A DNA stretch of 64,000 bases from Aureobasidium sp. EXF-3400. Its lineage: Eukaryota > Ascomycota > Dothideomycetes > Dothideales > Saccotheciaceae. A program made the position numbers and the translations under genes. Under the pieces are notes generated by a model. That model was not told where the DNA came from. It worked only from the letters and a program-made list of their open reading frames with translations, and ran no database searches. Position 1 is the stretch's first letter, and every line of letters begins with the position of its first letter. The stretch spans positions 62,001-126,000 of the forward strand of contig SWBL01000116.1 of NCBI GenBank assembly GCA_024195585.1. Direction: 5' to 3'. This document shows, piece after piece, positions 47,337 to 56,382 of the stretch.

Positions 47337-49854
47337 CTCGAATCTAGATACTGGGACTGGATTCGAAGAAGAAAGTCGAGGATATCAAATCCTGAGAGGG
47401 GGGAGGTCGAAGGAGTGAATGAATGGAAGTGGTGAATGAATGAATAGCCCAAGCAAGGACTTTGGTTAAAGAAAGAATAGGTCACAGACCTAGAAGGTAT
47501 AACGAAGACAAGAGATGATCGGGATAGATGAGTTCAAGACTAGGGGAACATGGCTGGATACATATAGGAGTCAGAGTAGGTGAGAAGGGCGCACTTTGAG
47601 TTTCAGGCCATGAACCGTGACCCTACAGGGAAGGTGAGGAGTGGCATGCGGCGGGAAAAAAGTGGCAGCGTGGATCTCAGAAATTGCAGGGAGTCCAGAG
47701 CGCCAGCAGCGCCATTCCCGCTGCATGGTATCCACTTGTTTAGGTGCATCGATCAAGTGTGCCTGGGGGACCGCCACGTTTCCGAGAGCATGAGAAACCA
47801 CAGTTTGGCGCTCACTCCAGCTTGAGCAGATGATTGTTTCACATCTACGCCATACCGTTCGTAAAACCGCTTTCTTTGATGTGTTCGGCAAGCTGAAATT
47901 GATGTTTTGCTTGCCCAGAGAAGAATAGGGGCATAGCAACTGACAAGGGCATGGAGGAAAGAACAAACGTTGGCGACCTAGCGAGAAGCCGAGAGTGTGG
48001 AGTTCGGCTTACCGCCGCATCTCTGGATTCTGGTTCTTCATTTCCCATCACAACTGCCAGCTGCCGTCGATTCGAGAAGCTGCAGAGCGCATGCAGATCC
48101 GGAGAGCCAGTGTGCGTGTCGTCTGTCGCGCGGACATGCCAACTTGCTTTCGCTTTCGCAGTCGATGACCGGAGTTTTACTTCACGGTGGACCTCAAGAG
48201 ATGAAGCTCCCCACCTCCTTCACCACTACCAGGTATTGGTACGCGACTGGCAGCCAGATCTACGGAAGATCAGCCGGATGAGCTTAAAGTCTGGCCGAGT
48301 CAAGACAGGCTTCAATTGCGCACGCAAAGCAGAGGCGTCAGTCGATGTGGCGCAGGAACGAGCAAGCTAGACCGTGAATGTCCTTTGGCTCTTCAACATC
48401 GCCAAACATGTCCTCATAGTAGAGCTTCGATTGCTGGCATGCATTCACCTTTACCGGGGACGGCATGTTTTGTTCGCGTGGTGTGGTGTTAAGATTCAAG
48501 GTACCAAACGCATCAGCATGGGGATGGCGTGGCTAGCGCAGGAACAAGGCCGACGAAGGCGCATCTCGAAACACACTAACCCCTGTTACTCCCTGCTGCA
48601 CCTGCTGTACATTGCTACACGGCAAACATTGGGGAGCTGAAAAGAACCATCTTTTTCACCTATCCTGCTCTAGTCTGCTGTGTTGTTTTTCACTTTTCTC
48701 TTTCTCCACCAACCAGCAAACACTAACAGAAAAAACAACCCGTCTCTTTCGGCGAATTATAGTCAACACTCAGCCCACAGTCTGTTTCTCCAAGAAATCC
48801 TAAACACACGATTGCGTGTAGAACTCGACTCGTCATTCGGCCATAACTCAGAACTGTCATGCAGTTCAAGTCTGTCGACCATGCGCTTACGGCATCTGCC
48901 ACCCATCGAGGCGCTCCCAACGCGCTTGCTATTACTCAAAGCATCGAAAATGTGGCTATCCAAGAGACGGAAACATGCAAGAGCCGCCGAGCATAAAGAG
49001 CCCTGCTGCATATGTAAATTCGGACAAATGAGCCAATAGGAGGGTGCATCATGCACGCATTTTGTCCCGCTTTTTCACACTCGGAGTAACCGACTTGAAT
49101 TCTGCGTCCCATCTCCTTGATTCACATCACAAAAGAGGAGGAAACGAGGCTTCACAATAATGGCATCGACATATCTCCGTCATTGCTGCACAGGTTACCG
49201 CGACTCGCCGATCCAGTTGAAAGCTGGTTCTCGAGAAACAGTGAAATGGTGATCGCAAAAAGACTTTGAAGCATGTACTCAGATGACCAGAACACGGCTC
49301 CACTCCACCATGATTCGGGTGGGACTCTTTGCACATCGGTAAGCGTTGGACCTGAGGCGCTTGCGGTGGGAAAGCTGGAAGAGTCAACAAAGCCATCGTT
49401 TGCAGACTGGGCGAACTCCGAGTAATGCGTTTCGAAAATCATCGGCTTGGACGTTTGTTGCCCTAGGCGAAGCGAGCAAGGTACAGTACACATGGCGCAA
49501 CTGCTTGTACCAGCTGTCAGCCGGACTATAGGAGCATTATCGAACAGGGGGTTTAGCAGCTCCTTTGGATAGCGTGTACATGCTTCTGTCTGAGTTCACA
49601 AGGATTACATCAGATCGGAGTTTTCATCAAGGTCGAAATAAGGATCTGTAAGTCACGCACTATCCAACGGAAATCATACCACCCTGTGAGTTGCCCGATG
49701 GAGATCGAATTCCCTCAGGCATCAGGTGCATTGCAAATATCATGAGACGGAGTAGAAAGGCCGCAAGGCGTGCAGGTAATGTCATTGGTATCTTGTTCAA
49801 ACGTCTAAAGCACAGCGTCTTGGTGGGCCGTTGGTTTTTTGTCGTAAATCATAT
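47337..49854. other. 2.5 kb gap upstream of DUF1996 gene
   Basis: It contains the DUF1996 promoter on one side and the SPE3 3' flank on the other. The only coding candidate I find is the 45-codon ORF at 48859..48996, preceded by a pyrimidine-rich tract near 48660-48710 and an A-rich leader, as in fungal promoters. Longer ORFs (for example 47951..48370) lack coding character. Confidence 0.5.
48859..48996 (+). CDS. Candidate small protein, 45 aa
   Basis: ATG to TAA, reading MQFKSVDHAL to CKSRRA. Codons follow the local preference (AAG, GTC, GAC, ACC, CTT). About 150-200 bp upstream is a C/T-rich tract (CACTTTTCTCTTTCTCC), followed by an A-rich leader (CAAACACTAACAG) typical of Pezizomycotina transcription starts, and the start context is CTGTCATGC. 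No signal peptide and no family recognised. It may be a real microprotein, an upstream ORF, or chance. Confidence 0.3.
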   Translation: MQFKSVDHALTASATHRGAPNALAITQSIENVAIQETETCKSRRA

Positions 49855-50888
49855 CTACTTGAGGGCCTTCTTGGCAAAGTTGGGCAAGACAAAGGCGGCC
49901 TCGTGGATCTCCTTGTTGTAGTACTTGCACAGCTTGTCCTCCTCGGCCTCGGACCACTGGCGCACAGGCTTCTTGAGGTTGCGGTTGGCGTCAAGGCAGC
50001 AGACCATGAAGCCGATCTGGCCAGAGGGGTAGGTGGGGATGGTGGTGTAGCCGTACTCGACGTTGGGGAAGACCTGCTTGCAGTCCTGCTTGAGCTTGGT
50101 GATCAAGGGGAGGTGGAGCCACTGGTTCTCGGCTTTACAAAGAGTCAGCAACTTCTGGTCTTGAGGGAAAAAGTGACGACGCGAAGGGTGACTGAAGATA
50201 ATTCAGGGGACAAGGAAAGGATGCTTACAACCTTGGGTAGTAATGACACCGCCCTCTCTCAGGGCACCCTTCAACAGCTCAAAGTAGGGCTTCTGGAACA
50301 GAGCCTCGGCGGGACCCTCAGGGTCGGAGCTGTCAGTGATGATAACATCGAACTCGCCCTTCTTGTCGTCAAGGAACTTGAAGCCGTCACCGACGTGGGT
50401 GGTGACGTTGGGGTGCTGGTAACCAACAGCCATACCGGGGAGGTACTTCTTGGAGAGACGAATGACGGCCTCGTCAATGTCGCAGAGGACGGCCTCCTCG
50501 ACACACTCGTGCTTGACGACCTCGCGGAGGACACCACCGTCACCACCACCGATGACGAGGACCTTCTTGGGGTTGGGGTGCGAGTTCATGGCCAGGTGGG
50601 TGATCATCTCCTGGTACGAGAACTCGTCACGCTCGGTGCACTGGATGACATTGTCGAGGACGAGGACCATGCCGTAGTCGGTCGACTCGAAGATGAGGAC
50701 ATCCTGGTACTTGGACTTCTCGTGGTGGACGACCTGGTTGACCTTGAGGGTCATGGCCTGGCCGGGCCACATGTCGGAGATCTCGCGGAACCAGCCATCT
50801 GCCTTGTGTATGAGCCTCCATTCTCTTTCAATTGCAATGTGGAGGAGCTCTAGCTACCCTTGATGGTGGGGTGAGTGATTTCGCTCAT
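49855..50888 (-). CDS. SPE3: Spermidine synthase
   Basis: Transfers the aminopropyl group of decarboxylated S-adenosylmethionine to putrescine, giving spermidine; cytosolic, polyamine pathway. Exons 50888..50858, 50798..50229 and 50132..49855; the introns are 59 nt (GTAGCTAG to GGCAG) and about 96 nt. 292 aa, the usual length. Motifs: [53 protein letters not shown] (cofactor loop), CDIDEAVI, and [12 protein letters not shown] with the catalytic Asp. After intron 2 come [10 protein letters not shown] and [15 protein letters not shown]. The second intron has two donors 3 nt apart: GTAAGC at 50228 gives TTQGSENQW, while GTTGTAAG at 50231 gives TTQAENQW, the family-typical reading. Divergent from the methyltransferase. 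Confidence 0.93.
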
Positions 50889-51552
50889 CTTTGTGATAGG
50901 GGGTTTCGAAAGGATGGAAATAGGGGCTTTCGAGATTCGTGAGTACGCCGGTAGTCTTGTACAGGCGATGTGAGCAATACGAGAAGCAATGGTGGTTCTG
51001 AACAGCGTCGAGGTGTCGTAGATAGCAAAATTTCGCTTCGCTGCCCGCAAATACTTGGTCAGTGCCCTGCGATTGCGGGGACTGGGGACCTGACTGTCCT
51101 TGCATTTTTGCTTTTATTTCTATTTTCCTCCCAGAGCCTGAGTCGTCGACACCAATTGTTGCATCCCAAGGCTGCACGTTGGTTGCAAGCCGACAAAAGA
51201 TGCTTGGTCATTGTCATAATTGATTGTAGCCCAATATACAGAATAGGCAGCTGCGTTGGACTCCTCCACTTGCTGACTTTACCTGCCGCCCGGAACTTGA
51301 ATTGAGGCTCTTGTGAGAGTTTGCTGCCTGCCGTATAGCACAGCATCAGGTGGAATACAGACGAGCTATTGCTACGATATACAATGGCAACTCTGCGCTA
51401 ACTTATCCTTGATGATTGTGACGAGTGGCAGCCCTACCCACATCGTGGCGATAGTCGTCACTGATTTGCCGATTATCCTTTTTAACGTCACACTCGTCGT
51501 CTTCCACTCCGAACGTAACCGCCATCTCTCTTGACCTCTGGACACCTATAAC
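50889..51552. promoter_or_regulatory. Divergent promoter region of SPE3 and methyltransferase
   Basis: 664 bp between divergent starts, containing both promoters and the SPE3 leader. The SPE3 frame stays open for 54 codons upstream of its ATG without another ATG. No other element recognised. Confidence 0.45.
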
Positions 51553-52483
51553 ATGGCAGAAATCGGCACCCGGGACAAAACTGTGAGCTGGTACCAAGCC
51601 GAGCTAGAGGATGTGAACCCTCAGGCCCGCTCGGTCCTCGAAACGTACTGCAAGATACCTTTGGACGAGGTCGTGCCGCATGTCTTGAAGATCGTAAGTA
51701 TTCTTTGCCTCTTACACACATGATTTGAGGAAGAAGAATACAATTCCGCATAGCGGTTGGTTACAAGACACATTCTATTTGCTAACGAGCGACAAGCGCG
51801 AGAAAGCATGGGAAGTCTTTCCATATCCGTGCATCGGCGGCTTTCGCTTCCTGGACATGCCCTTGGCTGGTTTCGATGCATACCCCGAAATTGTCAGAAG
51901 ACTCAAATCTGGCAACGACAAATACCTCGATCTGGGCTGCTGCTTCGGACAGGATATCCGCAGATTGGTTGCTGATGGAGTTCCCGACGAAGCCTTGATT
52001 GGCAGTGACCTTCATCAAGGATTCTTAGATCTTGGGTATGATCTTTTCAAGGACAAGGAAACGCTGCGAACCAAGTTCATCGCTGCAGATGTCTTCGAGG
52101 CCCAATCCAAGCTCACACCCTTGGAAGGAAATATTGACATTCTTCACACATCGTCGTTCTTCCATCTGTTTGGTTATGAAGGACAGAAGAAGGTTGCAAG
52201 GCGTGTTGTCCAACTTCTCAAGCCAAAGAAAGACTCGCTTCTGGTTGGCCGTCAGGTGGGCAACATCAAGGCTCACGAGGAAGAATCATCTGCCAGCGGA
52301 AGCGGCAACATGTTCTTACACAATGTGGAGTCGTGGAAACAAATGTGGAAGGAGATTGGTGAGGAAACAGGCACGCAATGGAAGGTCGAGGCTACCTTGG
52401 AAGAGTGGTCTTTGCCGCGCGAAAAAGCCTCATGGCATAGGGAGGGAACCAAGAGGATATTCTTTTCGGTCAGAAGACTTTAA
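51553..52483 (+). CDS. Class I SAM-dependent methyltransferase
   Basis: A 275-aa methyltransferase of the fungal family that includes small-molecule enzymes such as AusD-type proteins. Exons 51553..51693 and 51797..52483; the 103-nt intron (GTAAGT, GCTAACG, ACAAG) joins HVLKI to REKAWEVFPYPCIG, the usual family junction. The N-terminus is MAEIGTRDKTVSW. The SAM-binding motif I is YLDLGCCFGQDIRRL (about 80-95), then LIGSDLHQGF (motif II), FIAADVF and DILHTSSFFHLFGYEGQ. No signal or membrane segment. No synthase gene is near, so the substrate is open; a role in specialised metabolism is only family-based inference. Confidence 0.78.
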
Positions 52484-53127
52484 AGTGCACATCTGATTGG
52501 TGGTTTTCTGAATAGATAACGATGGGGAAGAACTCGGAGCGAAGCAGAGCAGCACGAGCTGGCTGCGACGTAGAAGACTGGCTACGATAGACAAACTCCT
52601 TGTATGCGTAGATATTTAGGTTTCATCGATTTCAACATAATCATATTGCTCTGCCTAGAATTGACAAGACACAGATATTGGTGATCCTGAACACAGCGGA
52701 TAACATATCACCTCTCAGTGGAATATCGCGGCCCTTTCTCTCAAGCCGATTGTAGCATTCTATGACTGCATGCATACCATATTTAGCACACGAACAAAAC
52801 GTGATTTCCAGTCGTACTCCAGCGCGTCGTCAACAACGATGGGTTCTAGAAGGGTCCATATCATACAGGTCAAAGGAGTCGGTGAAGTCATATGGTCCCA
52901 GCCACTGGCCAAACAGGGTCCAACAGCTTCAGCCACATGAAGTCATTGGCTTCACATGCGATCGAAAGTTGGATCAGCCATCATAACAATCAGTCCACGA
53001 ACTTTTATTTAAACCTTTGTGCGCACCCAGAGAACACTCAATCAGTACACATCTACCTTCTTCGCAACTCAGTCCTCGTAACAATCTTAATCACCACACC
53101 CCGCCTCAATACACCAACACCAACAAC
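52484..53127. other. Intergenic, upstream of hmp1
   Basis: 644 bp between the methyltransferase stop and the hmp1 start, both on plus: methyltransferase 3' flank and hmp1 promoter. A TATA-like TTATTTAAA lies at 53005..53013. Confidence 0.55.
53005..53013 (+). promoter_or_regulatory. TATA-like element of hmp1
   Basis: TTATTTAAA, 115 bp before the hmp1 ATG and followed by a C/A-rich leader (ACACCAACACCAACAAC) typical of highly expressed fungal genes. Position and sequence fit a TATA box; untested. Confidence 0.4.
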
Positions 53128-53707
53128 ATGTCTGACAAGAACACCTCCACTCTCCAGTCGTACATCGACTCTGCCTCTGGCGCCGCTCAGTCCGCTCTGG
53201 GCTCACTCATCGGCAGCAACGCCGACAAGGTATGCTTTGTCCCTTCTAAGGTCGATCATCAAGACGCTCACACAAGGACAGACCGCTGGCGAGAACAAGA
53301 AGGCCGAAGCCGATCTCAAGAACGACGCATCGCACGCCGGAGCCAACATCGGTGGCTACAGCGTTTCCGCCTCAGGTGTTGCTCAGAACGACCCCGACCG
53401 TAGCGCCGGCTCGTGGAACCAGACCCTAGGCTCCGGCAAGGAGACCCTTGGCAACCTCCTCGGCAACGAGTCCCTGAAGCAGCAGGGTGCTCAGCAGAAC
53501 CAGGAGGGCAAGGAGCAAGAGGCCAAGGGCCAACTCAACGACCTGGGCTCTGGTATCGCCGACCGTGTTTCTGGTACCGTCGGTGGCGCTGTTGCCGGCA
53601 TCACAGGCAACAGAGCCGACAAGGCCAAGTACGAGGCCCAGCACGATCAGGGCAAGACTCAGCAGCGCGGTGTTGAGGCCGACCTTGACAAGCAGGCCAG
53701 AGCTTAA
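53128..53707 (+). CDS. hmp1: Hmp1-like mismatched base pair and cruciform DNA recognition protein (CsbD-like)
   Basis: A small hydrophilic protein, 175 aa, of the Hmp1/CsbD-like type; the founding Ustilago protein binds cruciform and mismatched DNA, and CsbD relatives are stress-induced. Exons 53128..53229 and 53282..53707; the 52-nt intron (GTATGCTT to GACAG) joins GSNADK to TAGENKKAEADLKND. Repeated Gly/Ala/Asp/Gln-rich helical units are visible (GSGKETLGNLLGNESLKQQG, QEGKEQEAKGQL). A short Gly/Ala hydrophobic stretch is at DRVSGTVGGAVAGITG. It ends DKQARA. Codon use is strongly C-ending, suggesting high expression. Unspliced, the exons are out of frame with each other, which supports the intron. 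Confidence 0.85.
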
Positions 53708-54527
53708 GTGTCTTGGACCACACAAGTGCGCATAATCACCAGCAACACCAATACACAACATGGAATGGGATGGGAAGGATGCTTTTTGGGATGATACCAC
53801 CACTGCGATAGCCATGATTTAGGACGAATTCACGACATTTCACCTTCTACCATTCTTTCCTCTGTGTCGCTGTAATGACTAGAAATCTTTGGACCATTCG
53901 TGCTACAGGCATTTTCAACTTGTACATTTGCTGCTCGTGTGGAGAAAGTGGAGAAAGTCCTTGTTTGGAACGCATGAGACACATTCTCGTTAGTAACACA
54001 AGCGAGCTAAACTATCTTCACAGAATCTTGCTCAGCTCGCGCTCACCATCTTGGAAACGATTCACAGACAACACAACATGCGCAATCAGAGTATGTTTCT
54101 ACATTCTTCTGACATGAAAAGCGTGCTGTCTACACAACATTATCCGCACCAAAAAGTCTAGAGCCTCGCGCTTGTGGCGTGGTCTGGTCGTTCTCCGACC
54201 CCGGAGTTCTCACCATCAACTTCAAAACCTCGGCAATCAAATCAGCCAAAATCGGGACATGGGGAAAAGAACAAATAGCAGGGACGTACCTTTAAGTAAA
54301 ATAGTTACACGCATACGCATTGGCCTCTCTGGTCACGAGTATATCAAGTTTCTTTCTTTTCTTGACTATCACTGTTATTCTCAACATCTCTCATCTCAGT
54401 GAACTGCAGATTTAGAGTTGACACAACTGTCAATCGCTCGTTTGGGGCTCACATCAGAGGGATATAAAGTATACACCTGGTTGATCGAGAATTCTGGACC
54501 CCGAGGCAGAGTCAAATCACCTGAATC
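53708..54527. other. Intergenic, upstream of FAD monooxygenase
   Basis: 820 bp between hmp1 and the FAD monooxygenase, both on plus. It holds the hmp1 3' UTR and the monooxygenase promoter, with a good TATA box at 54463. Nothing else seen. Confidence 0.55.
54463..54469 (+). promoter_or_regulatory. TATA box of FAD monooxygenase gene
   Basis: TATAAAG in the context GATATAAAGTATACACC, 65 bp before the ATG, the expected range for a short-leader, TATA-driven, regulated fungal gene. Confidence 0.5.
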
Positions 54528-55922
54528 ATGCCTCTCCTCGAAGACAAACAACCCAAGATCATCATCGCCGGAGCTGGAATTGGCGGTCTCACCACTGCAC
54601 TATCCCTCCACGCAGCAGGCTTCACAGACATCCACATCTTCGAGGCTGCTTCAAACCTCACAACCCTAGGTGTGGGTATCAACGTTCAACCCTCGGCCGT
54701 CTTGATCCTGAGAAACCTTGGTCTTTTGCCTGCACTCAAGTCAACAGCCATTGAGACACAGGAACTGAACTTTTACAACCGCCATGGAGATTCCATTTTG
54801 AGTGAGCCCAGAGGCGAGAGTGCTGGTTACGCGGTACCCCAATTCAGCATCCATCGCGGCGAGTTCCAGATTTTGTTGTTGGATGCTGTTAAAGAACGTG
54901 TGGGCGCTCATCGCGTGCACCTAAATCATGCCCTGGCGAGTTTCGAGCAGGACGAGAGTGTGCAAGGAGATAGCCCTTCTGGAACAGTCACAGCACGCTT
55001 CGTACGCAAGAGCGACTTGGCTCTGCACCCAGAGATCCCAGAAATGACGGGCGATGTCTTGATTGCAGCTGATGGCATCAACAGCGTGGCTCGTAAACTG
55101 CTCTACCCTGATGAAGGTCCACCTCGCTTTTCTGGTCGTATCCTCTGGCGTGGATGTCACGAGCAAGAGCCCTACTTGACTGGAGCATCGATGGTTTGGG
55201 CAGGGCATGCAGATCAGAAGTTTATCGCGTACCCTATCTCGGGTACTTCGATGCGCAAAGGCAAGAGTCTAGTCAATTGGATTGCCGAGTTGCGTGTTCG
55301 TGACAAGGATGATCCGGATCTTACTCCCCCACCAGTAGATTGGACAAACACGGTACCTAAGTCGAAATTCGAAGGACCGTTCCAGGAATGGCGTTGTGGT
55401 GGTTTGAGCATGAAACAACTCATCGACGACACAGAAAAGGTCTACGAGTTCCCCATGAGCGATCGTGATCCCGTGGACCGCTGGAGTTTTGGCAGATTGA
55501 CACTGTTGGGTGACGCTGCTCATGCCATGTATCCCATAGGATCGAATGGCGCGTCACAGGCCATCATCGACGCGGAAGCACTCACCAACTGCCTAACCAA
55601 CAACCCTCGAAACATTTCTCTGGCGCTCGAGCAATACCAAGCCATTCGCCTGCCACCTACCGCCAAAATCGTCATGGCGAACAGAGCCAATGGCCCTGAC
55701 CATGTACTTCAACTCGCTCACGAACGTGCTCCTGATGGATTCAAGGATATTCATGATGTGATTCCCAAGGAGGAGTTGGAGGGTGTGGGTAGGCAGTACA
55801 AGTTGGTTGCCGGCTTTGAGATGGATGCGGTGAATAGGAAGGCGCAGGAGACGGAAGGAGTGGCTGAGAAGGCGGGGCTGAAGAGTCCTGTCAAGTGGAC
55901 TGTGACTGGCAAGAGCGGTTGA
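54528..55922 (+). CDS. FAD-dependent aromatic monooxygenase
   Basis: A single-exon, 464-aa class A flavin monooxygenase of the salicylate-hydroxylase/PhzS type, using NAD(P)H and O2 to hydroxylate an aromatic or heteroaromatic substrate. Motifs: KIIIAGAGIGGLTTALSLHA (GxGxxG, about 10-30), HIFEAASNLTTLGVGINVQP, the DG-type motif DVLIAADGINSVARK (about 178-192), and the GD motif LTLLGDAAHAMYPIGSNGA (about 322-340). No signal peptide or membrane anchor; cytosolic. It has a TATA box 65 bp upstream, unlike the housekeeping neighbours, suggesting inducible expression. The substrate is unknown. Confidence 0.85.
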   Translation: MPLLEDKQPKIIIAGAGIGGLTTALSLHAAGFTDIHIFEAASNLTTLGVGINVQPSAVLILRNLGLLPALKSTAIETQELNFYNRHGDSILSEPRGESAGYAVPQFSIHRGEFQILLLDAVKERVGAHRVHLNHALASFEQDESVQGDSPSGTVTARFVRKSDLALHPEIPEMTGDVLIAADGINSVARKLLYPDEGPPRFSGRILWRGCHEQEPYLTGASMVWAGHADQKFIAYPISGTSMRKGKSLVNWIAELRVRDKDDPDLTPPPVDWTNTVPKSKFEGPFQEWRCGGLSMKQLIDDTEKVYEFPMSDRDPVDRWSFGRLTLLGDAAHAMYPIGSNGASQAIIDAEALTNCLTNNPRNISLALEQYQAIRLPPTAKIVMANRANGPDHVLQLAHERAPDGFKDIHDVIPKEELEGVGRQYKLVAGFEMDAVNRKAQETEGVAEKAGLKSPVKWTVTGKSG

Positions 55923-56382
55923 AAAGTGTTTGTCAGATTATCAAGGTTCAATGTACGACACAAAAGTCGATCTTTCCGTCGAGCGCTCGTGCTTGTCGTT
56001 ACTTAATTTCACGGATTTTCTCCTTTCCCACCAGCGGTACGATGGTGTAGTTGGGAACAGTGTTGCAGATCACCTCAGGTCACCTCACTGCGACTAGCTG
56101 GTTTGTCAGGTTGTCGGTTCAATTCCGACGTGGGCCACCACTGCGTCGTTTTGCACTTTGTGCACTGAACGCTTTATACTCGCTCCCCCGTCCTCGACAC
56201 GGATGTTTTCATGAAAGGAGATATGACTCGTCTTGCATACACAGTAGAACAGAATGGAAGTCCCATACATTGACGATGAATGAAAACAATGGATACATAT
56301 GAGAGGAAGAAGGAGCTACGAAAATTACACCTAATCACTGGGCAACAACTCCGACTAAAAAGATCAACACATTATAGGTTCA
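55923..56382. other. Convergent region between monooxygenase and NLR-like gene
   Basis: 460 bp between the monooxygenase stop (+) and the giant STAND gene stop (-). It contains the tRNA-like element described separately. Confidence 0.5.
56036..56140 (+). other. tRNA-like sequence with A and B boxes (probably degenerate)
   Basis: An A-box consensus TGGTGTAGTTGG is at 56043..56054 and a perfect B box GGTTCAATTCC at 56116..56126, the latter in a proper T arm (GTCGG, loop TTCAATT, CCGAC). The 3' strand GTGGGCC is followed by A and then CCA, as if the CCA end were encoded. But the 5' strand GGTACGA pairs with GTGGGCC at only five of seven positions counting wobble, and no clean D or anticodon arm forms. 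The A-to-B spacing is about 30 nt too long, which could be an intron; the extra segment includes TCACCTCA twice. Most likely a tRNA relic or tRNA-derived element. Confidence 0.35.

Noticed and set aside
49831..50853. 340-codon plus-strand ORF across SPE3
   Set aside because: Antisense shadow produced by strong C-ending codon bias of spermidine synthase; Leu/Val/Asp-rich with no domain.
51553..55922. Secondary-metabolite cluster suggested by a methyltransferase and FAD monooxygenase
   Set aside because: No polyketide, peptide or terpene synthase, no pathway regulator, and the housekeeping-type hmp1 and SPE3 lie between or beside them.
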